Shown here: piece after piece, positions 1 to 11,935 of the stretch
How the letters are laid out: each line of letters starts with the position of its first letter
Position numbering within the stretch: position 1 is the first letter of the stretch
Assembly (NCBI RefSeq): GCF_001640805.2
Contig: NC_066852.1
Span: 11,231,194 to 11,295,193 of the forward strand
Reading direction: 5' to 3'
Origin: Lates calcarifer
Lineage: Eukaryota; Chordata; Actinopteri; Centropomidae
Length of the DNA stretch: 64,000 bases
Translations under genes and position numbers: made by a program
The notes under the pieces: model-generated
What the model saw: the letters and a program-made list of their open reading frames with translations, nothing else
Databases searched by the model: none
Told to the model about the DNA's origin: nothing

Positions 1-3000
1 TTGACTGTGTGTAATAAAGGTGAATGAGGTGCAGTTTTTACCGGTTGATGTGTGATCTTTGTGTCGTATTTATATTCTGAGGTCGTATAATTATATGTCA
101 TTTACTATCTAAGTGACTTCTCAAAGACCACACATATCAGTCTGCCTTGCACTTCCTGTTCCTGTGGGGTCATGCTGCATTTCCTATATGCATAAACCTG
201 TTTCACATTTGAATACCAGTTAATAGTTACATTCTCACTTTCCCAAATAAGGCTTCTTTTTAAAAGTCGCAAAATCACACATTGTCAATTACTCACATCT
301 ACCACTCCTCTCCATCACTACTTCAGTGTCTTCTATTGGACATCATTGCATGGTTGGTAACACATGGTGTGAGTCTCTGTCTTGGCAGCACATTTTATTT
401 GTTTTATTATTTTTTTTTTCACACTGTGGCTGTGGTTTGCATCTGCATCGAATATTTCCACACCCAACCTTCTATCCTGTGTGTTAGGCCTGTTTGGCAT
501 AAACATTTTATTTGGTATAAACAAAATGATGCGGATAATGTTCAGTCCTGTTGTGTCTGCACAGTATTACGTGTACAGATGGACCAGATCTTGTTGTTTT
601 TGAGGCACTCCCATATACAGTTACTTCAATCAGCTGCATTCAGCAAATTTAAATTTATTTAATTCTGATTTTCAAGTTTATTCATATATCTGTATATTTT
701 ACATTATTAAGTACAGCAGCCAAAAACTGTATCATGTTATTCTTACTGATTTCCAGATAAGTTTTTGTAAAGGTTGTCCAAATGTCGAACTGAACTGTGC
801 TCTGTAACCGAGACCTGTCTGGCTTCCAAGGTTGTTGGAAATGTTCTTGAATTAACATTGGCCTGGAGCAGGTCTACAACACATGTTTTAAATCCATACA
901 AATAACTCTTAGTCTGTAAAAGGATCTTTTATATATATTTTTATAAGATCAATTTCCCATTTAACACAGCACAGACATTTACAGTAAGGTGTCCCAGGCT
1001 GGACATCTGTCAGTACGATTTGTTGATCTCAACTGATTTAATCCCACAAGAGTGATTGGCCTCCAGTAATGCCAAATTGTGCAATACCACATGTATTTGT
1101 GTTGCTGCACCCGTTTCTAAAATGAAGTCAAAACCACACCTGCAATACTGCCTGACATCAATGGGACTGCAGTGTCAGATGTACAGTTACTGTCTGTCAC
1201 ACATTTTACATTACATGTTTTAACACAGACTCCAAAGTTGTCTGTGTAAGTGGTGGATTCACGCCAGACATGCCATACTCTATCTTAAATTATAGAGAGT
1301 GAATAACAAGTAAGTGATATGCAGTAATTTCTGACAGTTTTGCATAGGGAATCAAATTTACACCGAACACTGTAATAATCACATAGTTCTCCGCTTCAAA
1401 CTGCCTTGCCATGTGTCTTATTAATTTCCTGTCTCCTTTCCTGCTGTGGTCTGTCAGACGTTGCTTGCTATAATACAGTTTGCCCAGTAAGTGGTGGTAG
1501 AGCACCATTCTTTGATTTGTTCTGCTCATGAGGTCAGTTTCACATAAAAGAGTTTCATAACAAGCAGATGAAGTAATTTCATTCTAATTTGTCCCGTTTG
1601 TCAACAAGCACAATGATATTTTTCTGTTTACAGAGCTACAGTGCACAATCTCTGTTAAACAGGTCGTCTATAATTGCAAAAAAGATGCTACAAACAAATG
1701 TAGGTGTATTTGTTCAGACACGTTATCTTTACATCTTGCATTATCAGCTTTCTCTGTCATAATGTTCAGTAAGTTGTGCTTAAACTAAATGTCTGTAGCC
1801 CTATACTGTACATTTTCTAAACCGTAATGTATTCATCTTTTTTTTTCCTGTAGTCTAAAAGGTGAGCAAACCAGTCAAGCATCCAGTAATTGTTTGTAGA
1901 GTGTATGGGATGAAGCTGGTGCAAATGTATAAGTAACAATCAGATCTCTTTTTTCACATTTACTTAATTCTGAATCTGTGCTCAGTATTTTGACAAAGTT
2001 GCATAAACTTTTGATGTGTCTCATTTATCAATATGAAAAACAGTCAAAGTACTTTTTAAAAAATGTCTCATAAGTACTCCTACTAATTGGTGATATCTAA
2101 CTGTCTGCTATAATTTCTGACACTTAGAAGTCTAATTTAAACAGTGAAAAGGATCACAAAAACAGCAACACCTCAGGTCACAATTGTTCCCTGCTACTTT
2201 TTAAAACTTTAATATCGAGGAGGAATATCATTGTTAAGATGCTCTCTAACTGCGGCACTCACCGTGAGTAATGCGGTTTTGTTCCAATGATAACAAATAT
2301 TGTGCATGGGCCAACATATGGGATTAATTTTAGATATTAGGGAAAAGAAAAGCATTTGAACTGGGAGCTAATGATTTGTATCTGTTTTCTTTTGAACAAC
2401 AGGGAGGCAAAAATGTGATTTAGTATTCCACAAAACACACAGTGAGGCTTTTTGGCCTGACAGTGAGAGAGAGGTGAGGGATATACACTGCAGAAGAAGT
2501 GTCAATAAATCTCAAAACATGCTCATTTTTTAAAACCAGAATTTAAACATTTTGATTTCTCGTGTTCCTTTTTTGTTTCGTGTGTCTCATTCTCTAAAAT
2601 CTCAGAAATCCTTCACCAACAGTGTCTACTGTGGAAAAAAAAACAAAAAACAGTCAAGATGGTGTTGTAGTGTCTATGTCACGATCACCTTTATCACTCA
2701 CTTCAAATATCTTTGAGGGCCTTCTCAACATTTTCACACCACAGTAACACTGGGCTCAATAAGTCTGTGGGATTCTCTGCTGTCCTCCCTGTAATTACAT
2801 CCATAAAATGTAGTTATTTTTCTCTGGAGCATAAATAACAGAGGGACATTTGTAAACACAGCACATGCTGACAGAACTTGATTGTGATTCTAAGAGCAGT
2901 TTCCTCATCTGTGTTTCAGAAAATAAGGCTCTAGCTTTATCTAAAGCCCTGAAAAGAGGTTTTATCAATGAAAGAACACATCACAAACATGGCCTGTATT

Positions 3001-3057
3001 TACTGTTTACATTTACAACTCCTTAAGGCAGGAGGTGAAAACTAATGTAAACTTGCT
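1..3057. other. AT-rich stretch without a recognisable gene
   Basis: No open frame here shows coding bias or a known domain. The longest frames (126 codons near 282, 79 codons near 1290) are AT-rich chance frames. The stretch could be 3' UTR or intron of a gene lying to the left, but nothing in the sequence decides this. Confidence 0.5.
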
Positions 3058-3059
3058 GG

Positions 3060-3389
3060 AACTAGAACAATTAGTCGAGTAATCGATTAGCTGATTGACA
3101 GAAAAGTAACCAGCACCAATTATGATAATCAAATAATCGATAAATAATTGCTGTGCCTGATAAAACATGCCTAATAAATAATTAGGCATGTTTTACTGGT
3201 TTTACTGGTTCAGGCCTCTGCAGTGTGAAGATTTGATTCTTTGCTTTGTGCATGATAATAACCTGAATATATTTGGGTTTTGGATTTAGGCTATGAGAAA
3301 TTGTAACAAGCATTTTTCACTATTTCTAGACATTTTATGGATAAAATGATTAATTGATAATGAAAATAACTGTTAGTTGCAGCCCTAGA
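3060..3389. repeat. Dispersed teleost repeat, copy 1 (attagtcgagtaatcga ... gttgcagccct)
   Basis: The left edge reads ATTAGTCGAGTAATCGATTA and the right edge ends in TAACTGTTAGTTGCAGCCCT. These are the ends of a very common short interspersed element of fish genomes, probably a non-autonomous DNA transposon. A second, inverted copy lies near 62.4 kb. Inside this copy, 3162-3175 and 3181-3194 form a perfect 14-bp inverted repeat with a 5-nt loop. Confidence 0.6.
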
Positions 3390-4379
3390 ACAAGTGATGG
3401 GGTCGCTCTCTGTCAGCGGTTAAGTTAAATTTGATTGATAAAACAACATAAAACTACATTTCACATTTAACTGTTAAAAACAAAACCATTTAAATAACAG
3501 CTTATAAACAAAGGAGATGAAAATAAAATGAAATCCTCCTTACAAATACCTGATTGCAATCCAAAAGAAAAAATGACATGTATGACAGGTGATCTTAACC
3601 TACTGCTGAAATCAGGAAGACAATCCATAATATACTTTGTTAACATGTGGGTAATTGTGTCCTAACCTCTGACCTGCACCCCTTCACCCCACTCAGTCTA
3701 ATTTAAAAAGCATTATGATCTTTCAGCAGATTCACTTGTGTCTAAAAATTGAACAGAACATTTTTAGTGTCATTTTGCCAAAGCTGGGGCACAATGCAGA
3801 GGTGCATCATTCTCCAGATTTTTCTCTAAATCTCACTCAGTAATATCAGAGCTTTCACATGAAATGTGCATTAGCAAACAGATAATCTAGGTCGACTGCA
3901 AAATGATAGGTATTTCAAATAAAGGTGTATTTGCAGGATCAAGAAATTGATTAAATTTCATAATGAGGTGAAAGATATTTAGGCAAAAAAAAAAAAAAAA
4001 AAGTTTATTAGATTTCCAAGATTCTTTGCTTTCACACACATTTCTGTAATTGTCACTCTTCCTGCTGCCAAATGCACCAAAGTCTGAAATCCATTTGTAA
4101 TAAAAATTAAATATGCAAATAGGGAAATGGAGATTGGAAGCAGAAGAATTCTAACTTTTGTCTCCACATATTTTCATAGGTTTCTGGCTCGTGTACGCTT
4201 TGCAGAGAAAAATAGGTCTAATCCTGGTCTGAGATTGGTTGTAGGCTATTTTCTTCAGTGATGTAGGTGAAATTAGGTTAAATGTGCAAAATACAGTTCT
4301 TTACACATTTTGTCTTCTTCACAGATCACTTCAAGTTTGGCGATATTTTTACACTCTCTTGTACACACATCATTTTAAG
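3390..4379. other. Intergenic, nothing recognised
   Basis: No coding-biased frame is visible. A poly-A tract lies near 3984-4001. The 62-codon minus frame at 3979-4167 ends in a run of phenylalanines translated from that tract and is not a gene. Confidence 0.5.
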
Positions 4380-5165
4380 ATCTACTCATGGGAGGGCTGC
4401 TGCAAAAGCTTCAGCTTGTGTTTCTTACAGTGGTTTGTGGTGGATTTTGAGGTCTGGATCATCGTGATGTTGTAGAAACCAGCTTCTTCTCAGTTTCTAC
4501 TTCTTGTCTGACTGCGTGACATCTGCATTCAGAATTTGCTATTTTGCTATTTGATATTTAGCGGAATCCATTCCTCCCTCTATCTGTGCAACATTTCCTG
4601 TGCCACTGGCTGCCACATAGACCCAAATAATGACATTTCCACCCCCATGCTTAACAGTTGGCAAGGTGTTCTTTTCATCGCTTCTTTTTTCCTCCAAACA
4701 CACTTTTGGTGAGTGTGGCCAAAGAGCTCAATTTTAACTTCATCAGTAGCACTTCACTTTTGCCTCCAAAATGACATGGGCTTATTTGGATGTTACTTTG
4801 CAGACTTGAGATGGTAACTTTGGAGGGTAGGACCATTTCAGACCTTTTTGTGCATCAACACTACACAGTGTAAGAAAACTTTACTTTGACAGTTGCTCTT
4901 ACCTGACATTTCTTAATGACATTTTGCCCAGTGGAAATTTCAGGCTATAGCACACTTGGATATGTTTTTATAGGCTCCATGATGGTTTGAAGAATCTGGA
5001 AACGTAGAAACTTTTGCACATGGTACAATTAGTCTCCTTTTCCTTCTTTTTTTTTCTTTTTCTTTTTTTCATTTATAATATAAAAAGCAAAAGAGCATTT
5101 CAACATTTCAAAATCAACAAAATAAGTAATTTGCGCAGGGGTGCCTACATTTTTGCATACAACTG
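4380..5165 (-). mobile_element. Decayed Tc1-like transposon with transposase remnant
   Basis: Read on the minus strand, about 4780 down to 4540 gives pieces of a Tc1-family transposase in shifting frames. They include VKIELFGHTHQKCVWRKK, then VKHGGGNVIIWVYVAASGTG, then VAQIEGGMDSAKYQIAK. These match the middle of the DDE transposase of fish Tc1 elements. Frameshifts and stops separate the pieces, so the copy is dead. Near 5130-5165 GGGGTGCCTACATTTTTGCA resembles the terminal part of such elements. The outer limits are approximate. Confidence 0.75.
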
Positions 5166-5909
5166 CATGAACATGAAGTCTAAATGAGAAACACATAATA
5201 AAATATTGACTTCTCAACTCTCATGTTGCTTATTCTAACGTGGCACCTTAATCACACTACACTGGCTTATCACTCAGCTCTATTTCTTTCATCTCACCTA
5301 ATCACTGTCTGGACGGGTCGAGCTCAACAGATTCAGGGGTGCAAAGACCAGTTCAGTAGCTCTGTCAGAGAGGTTCAGTTAAAAGTTATTGGAGAGGGTG
5401 GCTGAATATTAAGTGTCACTCATCTTTTTTTTTTTTTTTTTGTTAAGCATCCATGGTAGCTTAGGCTAGTGGGCCAAGGGTGGTGAATCTCCACCAAGGA
5501 TTTACAATTGAAGACATTCAGAGCAGCAGCACTGTCTTAATTCTGATGTACAGAGCTTAAGCTAAAAGACTAAGCTACAGAGAGACAACTGCCACTTAAT
5601 ACCACCTATAGTATATATAAAACATATATAAAACATATCATTATCTTGTTACCAAGGAACTATTTTACTGTACCCAGTACACAAAGGTGTGATAATATTG
5701 CCAGCACTTTTCAATATAATGCAGTCCAGTGCAAAACCATTACAAATGACAACCTCAGTAATAAAATAGATGGTTCTCTCTGGATCTCTCAGTGTAAAGA
5801 TAAAGCGTTGTAAAGGTAGAATATATGGCAGCTGTTGTTGTATTGGATTGTATTAGATGACAATGAGTGTAAATGAGTGCCAACAAACTCTGTCACCACC
5901 TTTAAGTCA
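5166..5909. other. 3' flank or 3' UTR of the minus-strand glycosyltransferase gene
   Basis: No coding signal. This interval follows the stop codon of the minus-strand B3GNT-like gene and may contain its 3' UTR. I could not pick a polyadenylation site. A T-run lies near 5425-5441. Confidence 0.4.
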
Positions 5910-7076
5910 CTATTTGGCATCAGCAAAGCATTCCTGATTAGGCTCATTCAGCCTGTGCCACATAAGATACAAGTCAGCTGGCAGGAATCTATGAACGAGA
6001 AGGATTTCTCTGTAATAACAAGGGTCGTAGTTATCGATTTTGTGGGAGGGAATGTATATTCCTGCTGTCTGCACACCAATATGAGACTCAGGACTAAGTC
6101 CTGCTTTAGCCAGGCACATGCCCATGTAAACATCATCAATAGGGTGAATGGTGATCGATTGGGATATTCTGTATATGACCAAAGCTGTGTATCTGGATAA
6201 GAGATAGCCCCCACCACCACAGTAGGGGGGATATGTGTCTGACTCCTGCACCTGAACAGGGATATAATACTTATTCCATGGCAATCTTATGGGTCCAACA
6301 TTCTGGATCAGATGGCCAATAAAGAGGTGTTTGCTTCCATCATTGTCCTTAAGGCTTTGGAGATACTGAACCATGTTGTCTGTATTGGCAAAGACATCAT
6401 CATCACCATTTAGCAGGAAGTGAACATGTGGACAGTTTCTTTCCATCCATTCTAGGAAGAGTATCTGCTTCAAAGTGAGGTTGAAGAACGAGTCATTGAA
6501 ATCCCACTGTAGAATGTCACTGTACTCGCGTTGCTCCAGTTCAAGGAATTTGTTCCACCTCTTTTTCTCAAAACCAGCGCCCATCGTTCCTGAGATGAAG
6601 AGCCTTCGGATCCACACACCATTGTGTGACCTCTCTTTAGCCCAGGTTTTGCGCAGCGCCACCCGTCGGTCATGGTTTGCTGCAGAGCTTTTGATGACCA
6701 GTAAAAGGAAGACCTCTGAAGATCTATCAGCTCCTCCACATTTGTCGGGAATGTCCAGTAGCATGGGAAAATGTCGACAGTGCTGATAGTAGAGAAAGTC
6801 TTGTATTCTACCAGGAAGAGAGCTGAAGTTTGTGACGCTAGCAGCAGACATGTTTTGTTGACATCTGGGCCAGGAGGTATTTTTGGTGAGTGGCGTTGTT
6901 TGAGTGCCATTCTTTTTCCCGTATTCTTGGGGGCAGATGGTTTTATGATCAGTTAAGTTTATCTCTTTATTGAGATAAATGACCACGAGAACAGCTCCCA
7001 TTAGCAACAAAGTTCTTACTCTGGTGTTCGTCTTCTTTGAAACTCTGCAATGACACACAAAAAGTTTTCTCATCAT
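5910..7076 (-). CDS. b3gnt3-like: Beta-1,3-N-acetylglucosaminyltransferase, B3GNT3-like (GT31 family)
   Basis: This is a type II Golgi glycosyltransferase of 388 residues. The family adds GlcNAc in beta-1,3 linkage to galactose-ended glycans such as core 1 O-glycans and lactosamine chains. A short basic cytosolic tail precedes a membrane anchor at residues 22-35. A luminal stem follows with sites NLT, NGT, NTS, NMS and NFS. The catalytic domain shows RRVALRKTW (137-145), ILQWDFNDSFFNLTLKQ (188-204), the metal-binding NGDDDVF (223-229, a DxD-type motif), LIQNVGPIR (256-264), YPPYCGGGGYLLS (282-294) and IDDVYMGMCL (313-322). The wording YCGGGGYLLS and the C-terminal LLVHRFLP are closest to B3GNT3 as I remember it; B3GNT2 or B3GNT7-type paralogues are the alternative. 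The whole frame is one exon, usual for this family. It starts at the first of two tandem ATGs. No stop or frameshift is seen, so it looks functional. Teleosts carry several b3gnt3 copies, so the exact paralogue is open. Confidence 0.93.
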   Translation of the reverse strand: MMRKLFVCHCRVSKKTNTRVRTLLLMGAVLVVIYLNKEINLTDHKTICPQEYGKKNGTQTTPLTKNTSWPRCQQNMSAASVTNFSSLPGRIQDFLYYQHCRHFPMLLDIPDKCGGADRSSEVFLLLVIKSSAANHDRRVALRKTWAKERSHNGVWIRRLFISGTMGAGFEKKRWNKFLELEQREYSDILQWDFNDSFFNLTLKQILFLEWMERNCPHVHFLLNGDDDVFANTDNMVQYLQSLKDNDGSKHLFIGHLIQNVGPIRLPWNKYYIPVQVQESDTYPPYCGGGGYLLSRYTALVIYRISQSITIHPIDDVYMGMCLAKAGLSPESHIGVQTAGIYIPSHKIDNYDPCYYREILLVHRFLPADLYLMWHRLNEPNQECFADAK

Positions 7077-8155
7077 CTTATCTCAGTCTGACATAATATT
7101 CCACAGACTACAGTCAAAGCAATTTGGGTTTATTTCATTAATTTTCCTTTTCTTTCTTTCTTTTTTAAATATACTTATTATTATTGTTGTTGTTGTTGTT
7201 TTGGTCCATCACTGCTATGGTTACATTTTTGTGTTGGTCTTGTTTGTTTGTCAAATTCACATGATGGGTTTCTTAGTGCCATGATAATGTCACACTACAT
7301 TTGCCTTGACAGCAGTCATTATTTGCATGGTCACAAAAGGTCCCTGTCAGGAAAACAGTTGTGTTGTATCACTATACATCTAGAGGCGCTACAGTGCAGT
7401 ACAGGTTCTACAGTGTGACAAACACACAGATAATTTCCTGTCTGGATATAATGGCTGTGCTACATGCAAAAAAAAAGCAGTCCTAGAAAAATGTGTAGAC
7501 AACTGTAACTTTGAAAAACCACTGATTGTTTCTTGGAAAAGACTTTCAAAACTCAAAAACTCAGTTTCTGCTTTTCAAGTTACTGTGACTGTAAGAAAAC
7601 ATAAAGAATCTTGTCCTGATGGGCCAAACCGGTGCTGTGTGTCGCTTTAAGATTTTTCTGCAAAATGTGAAAATAAAACTTTAGCTAACTTATACCATCT
7701 TGTACTGAGATTCTCATCGTCCTATTACACCAAATAAACAACTAAACATTACAAAAATGTAAATGTCAGCCCTCTTCTACTTCTTATTTACATTTCAATA
7801 CAAATAATATGGCTCGATATAGCACCACAGTTCTTCTTTATGACAATATATTTTTCAATAAGAGGAAACTGCAGACTCCCTCGCACCAGTCTACTGCCCT
7901 GTGCTACCACAGCTGCAGCCTTAGGCCTCATAACAGCTGCTAACTCAGCGTCTTCAAGGCAGTCTCTAAAAAAACCCCAAAAAAAACCTAATAAAACTAA
8001 TGTAATAAACAGCAGCAGAGCAAAATAATTTGACAGGCTTATGTGCAAAATGTAAAAATAATACTTCAGGTTTACAGTCGTCCATGTGATTAACTACTAT
8101 CCCTGCATTCAGCCATACTGACACCTGCTGGTGATTCACTGGTACTCATTGGTAT
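7077..8155. other. 5' flank of the B3GNT-like gene; no coding signal
   Basis: Expected to hold 5' UTR exons or promoter of the minus-strand glycosyltransferase. A CT-rich tract near 7148-7166 and a short TTG run near 7185-7201 are the only notable features. No clear TATA box or CpG cluster was found. Confidence 0.35.
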
Positions 8156-8213
8156 TAAGATAAGTTAAGATAAGATAAGATAATCCTTTATTAGTCCCAC
8201 AATGGGGAAATTA
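8156..8213. repeat. Short teleost interspersed repeat (ataatcctttattagtccc type)
   Basis: The sequence reads (AGATA)n followed by ATCCTTTATTAGTCCCACAA and TGGGGAAATTA. This is a very common fragment in fish genomes, thought to be the 3' end of a retroelement with its small tandem tail. Confidence 0.65.
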
Positions 8214-9953
8214 CTGACTAACAATGTCACTGGCAAAAAATAAAACTATCACTGAGACTGAAAACAATAAACTAACACTTTTTCTCCATGTGGAGAACAT
8301 ATGGGAAAACCTCTAAACTTACATTGCCTGTGGCTTGGCTCAGTAATCAACACAGGACTTACTGCTCCACAGTATCAGAGAGACAAAATGTAGCCAAACA
8401 AGAAAACACATTATCTGCTGTTGCTTGCTTCCTGCACACTGTAAAAAATAATATAAAATAAAAATACAGCACATATCTCAGGGCTTTAAGGACCCTATCA
8501 TCTTTTTAGAGAAAAAAAAAAGTTGATGGATGTTCCACAAACTGGACATTTTTGTCTTCAAGGAAGAGTATGAACATAGTGAAATGAATGACAGGAAGTA
8601 ATAAATAGTCCTGGGTCTCCAAAGATCTGAGGAATATGTGAGGGATTTGCATTTTACTATAACTGCTTTTAGGGTGAATACCTACTTTACCTGTTTGGTA
8701 GCATTCGACTGTGGTCACAGACTGCAATGCAATTGTGTGCATGTTTGGAAGACAGATGAATCTAAAGTAGTGGTACAGTAGTCAGAGGACTGAGATTAAT
8801 AAAATAATTGTATGACCTCACCTTAAAGTGTCTGACCTTTTAGCCTCCTTCTCATTCACTGATCAGCGCGAGCATATTAGACCAAAATCGGTAGGATGAC
8901 ATACTCATTTCGCGGAAAAAAAAGAAAAGAAAAAAAAAGTTGCTGTGATCTGAAAAGTTTAACTGTCGGGATTTTTTTCGTCTGCCTCTGCACAAATATA
9001 CCACCATTTACCAGAGACAAGTTATGGCCGAGTTTTGTGTTTGTCGGTGTGGCTTTAATAAAAATTAAAGCAGCTGAATTTCTGAATTTTTCCCCATTAA
9101 ATTGTGCTAACGTTTAAAAACCTTAAGGTCTCATCTACAAACTTGTTCAAAAGACCTCATAACCATTCGTTATTCCAGCGACAAAGTGGGCCTAAATATG
9201 GCATAGAAAGACACAGAAAATATATGGTATATGGTAGGTTCAAATGCTGTTCTTTATAATTTAATAAAAAGGGAACATTATCTGCTGATTGACTAATATT
9301 CGTTTTCGTCTAAGTCAACACATTCCTGTGAAATATAAGCTACTTATATAAAGTAATTAAGCAAATTCAAATGAAATTCACTGGAACATGAATTAAACCA
9401 ATAATTAAACCAATATTCAGTAATAATTACCTGAACATGTTGGTGAATCAATGCTGTTGGTGAGTATCCCTCTGTTAGTCTGCAGAGACTGTTTGGTTGT
9501 TATGGCACAGGTGACCCTTCCGTTGGTATTTTACCCTGGGTTTCGCCTGTCAGGAAGTACAAGAGTACAGCGCACGCTCCCAAAATGTTACATGATTCAA
9601 ATTGTTCGAATAGTTTGTTCATTTAAGGTAAAGGGGAGCATTTAGTGAGATTTCAACAGACGGAGAGAAACAGCCTGGAGGGTCAAACCTGCCTGAGAAA
9701 ACGCTCCAGAGGACAAACAGGCTCACTGAGGAATAATAAAAATGATGTGACCATGTCATGGCCATCGGATGTTCAGTTTATGTTGTTTGAGAGCTGTAGG
9801 TGACAGTAGGTGTTTCTTTGTGTGCTCCTCACTGCTTTTGATTAAAATAGAACATGGCCTGACTTAAACTTGGCTGGTCTGTGAGATGGAGGTGGAGGCT
9901 GAGGTGAAGTCTGATAGAGTCTGATCCATAGGTACCATGAACAGTCACAATAG
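8214..9953. other. Intergenic, nothing recognised
   Basis: Frames up to 78 codons occur but are A- or T-rich with no domain. The 73-codon plus frame at 8896 begins with lysine-rich sequence translated from A-runs. Confidence 0.45.

Positions 9954-9954
<1 letters not shown>

Positions 9955-10004
<50 letters not shown>
9955..10004. repeat. (AAT)n microsatellite
   Basis: About 50 nt of uninterrupted trinucleotide TAA/AAT repeat. It accounts for the poly-isoleucine frame on the minus strand. Confidence 0.97.
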
Positions 10005-10155
10005 GAGAGAAATCTCTTCTCTAACAAAGGAGGTCTGTTGGTCCCCTTGTCAGGCCAACAAGACTCAGTTTCACACAGGTGACTCCTGAATTTATTAAGT
10101 ATTAATACAAAGTATTAATAGTGTTTTGATAACGCTTGTTTTATGCATCTTATGA

Positions 10156-10430
10156 GTGAAAATGACCCTTCCCCCTCCACCCCTCACTATGCAGCTGAAC
10201 CTGCCACAGGAGCTGTTGATCCAGTTTTACATAGTATTTCCTCAAGTCAGTCAGTGTCAGTTACAGTCTGGTCTGGATCAGCCCCCAAACAGGAACTGGA
10301 ATAGGCTGCAACAGACAGTGAAGTCTGCAGAGATGATCATCAGCACTGATCTGCCCACTTTCCAGGACTTCAGGAAAATCTCTACAGACCCATCACACTA
10401 TGGACATGTTCATCAGAACATACTGTAGAA
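10156..10430 (+). mobile_element. LINE ORF2 C-terminal fragment
   Basis: The plus frame contains NRNWNRLQQTVKSAEMIIST followed by DLPTFQDF and ISTDPSHYGHVHQN. This matches the C-terminal tail of fish non-LTR retrotransposon polyproteins, which read roughly RLQ..VKSAERIIGTDLPSLQD....DPSHPGH. Only this tail is present, so it is a truncated relic. The N-terminal part of the frame is not recognised. Confidence 0.6.
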
Positions 10431-10672
10431 CCTAATGTCTTTTATTGCCCTCTCTTCAAACATGTATAAAATGGATATATCCATTCACTGTGTTGCCCTT
10501 TTGCATAATAACATGCCTTAGCTAATTTGAATACTGATAAATACTGATATCAAATGCAAAGTCTTTGACAAACACTTCCTTATCTAGTCCCATTGTTGCT
10601 GTTCTTTTGTTGCCGACAGACAGGCTCATTGTACCACAGTTGATATGTTTACTTGAGAGGTGTCAGTAGATA
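10431..10672. other. Intergenic spacer
   Basis: No feature recognised between the LINE fragment and the MITE. Confidence 0.4.
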
Positions 10673-10908
10673 CAGTGGCCTCAGAAAGTATTCATACCCC
10701 TTCACTTTTTGCTCACCTTATCGTATTGTAGAAATAATGTTAAATCAATTCGATTTTTAACAAATTAGCATGCTTTCATTTTGTCATTTTGGATTATTGA
10801 GTGTAGACTGATGGGCAAAAATGGCAATTTGAGCCATGTAAAGTTAAATCTACAGCACAACAAGGAGTGCAGAAAGTGAAGAGTTCTAAATACTTTCTGA
10901 AGCCACTG
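10673..10908. mobile_element. Tc1/mariner-type MITE with terminal inverted repeats
   Basis: The left end CAGTGGCCTCAGAAAGTATT is mirrored at the right end by AAATACTTTCTGAAGCCACTG, with a few mismatches. Further in, CCCCTTCACTTT faces AAAGTGAAGAG. The left end is preceded by TA, the expected target. The right flank reads TT, so one side of the duplication has mutated. There is no coding capacity. It belongs to the common fish family with the 'CAGTGGCTTCAGAAAGTATTCA' edge. Confidence 0.8.
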
Positions 10909-11664
10909 TTTGTGAATATAGTGGTATCAACCATTTTAATATGTTTAACCAAGTATCACTTCAGGAAGATACTGACGCCTTAGTATTGCAAAAACAAATG
11001 ATCTCATTGTTAGGGTAACTCCTGACTTTTTGGTCAGCAAGGACTAATAGGCTTTAAACAGATGGCAGTGATGTAACATGTCCAAGATAAAACAAAGAGG
11101 GAACTTTAGCATCATAACTGAGATTTACCAGAAACTTTAAAACTGTTCATTGCAGTGTGTGATTCAGCTAAAGTAACAAATAGCAAATAACATAAGTAGA
11201 GCTAACACCTTCTCACTCATTTGCATTTTGAGGCGCTTGTACCATTACCAAATCAGTGTTTTCATTTTTATCCTAACCACTACAGCAGAATGATGGACAA
11301 AAAATAAATAAATAATAAAAAATGGAAGTGGCTCTATGCCAGAGCAGGTGACAGATGTCTTTTTGTTTCCTGGTTCACAGTTAACTCAGTGCTGCTGCGA
11401 ACATCACCAGTTTATATTTGTCCAGTGATCTAGAGGTACAACAAAACTTGTGTAAAGAATAAGTTTTGTGTTACTCTATATTCTAAATGTCAGTTCATTA
11501 GTCTCTCTCGCAACACTTTTTGTCTTCACTACCATGTCTGTTGCCCCAAGCCCATTCTCTCCTCCTGAAAATGTAAATCTTTAAAAGTGATTCACAAAAA
11601 TATAAAGATTCATTTCTAGCCACGCTAGCAGCTTGGCTGTGGGGACATCTGTCTTTGGTTCAGA
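10909..11664. other. Intergenic, nothing recognised
   Basis: AT-rich, without coding bias or a recognised repeat. Confidence 0.4.
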
Positions 11665-11935
11665 ACTAAACATCGCAACAATTGTTGGATGGATTGCCTT
11701 GAAATTTTGTACAGGCATTCATGGTTGGTGGACCTGCTGAGTTTGATGATCGCTTCACTATTCCTCTAGTTTGACATTTTTTGGTTAAATTATTCACTTA
11801 TTAACTTATCATTTAGTGCCATTATCAGCTCAATATTGAAAATTGTCCAATAGTTTGGTTTATAACAAAATACCTGCAAAACTAATGACATTCTTATAAG
11901 CCTCAGCCGTACTCTGTGTTTATTGCTAATTAGAC
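11665..11935. repeat. Teleost interspersed repeat family A, copy 1
   Basis: It contains CAACAATTGTTGGATGGATT, GCCTTGAAATTTTGTACAGG and, near 11854-11893, TTTGGTTTATAACAAAATAC followed by CTGCAAAACTAATGACATT. The same blocks recur near 13.4 kb and 49.9-50.2 kb. This family is abundant in percomorph fish; I cannot name its source element. Confidence 0.65.

Noticed and set aside
6470..6910. 146-codon minus frame and 103-codon plus frame inside the glycosyltransferase
   Set aside because: They are shadows of the B3GNT-like coding exon in other frames.
10156..10428. 90-codon plus frame as a host gene
   Set aside because: Its C-terminal half matches the tail of fish LINE polyproteins, so it is listed as a mobile-element fragment.
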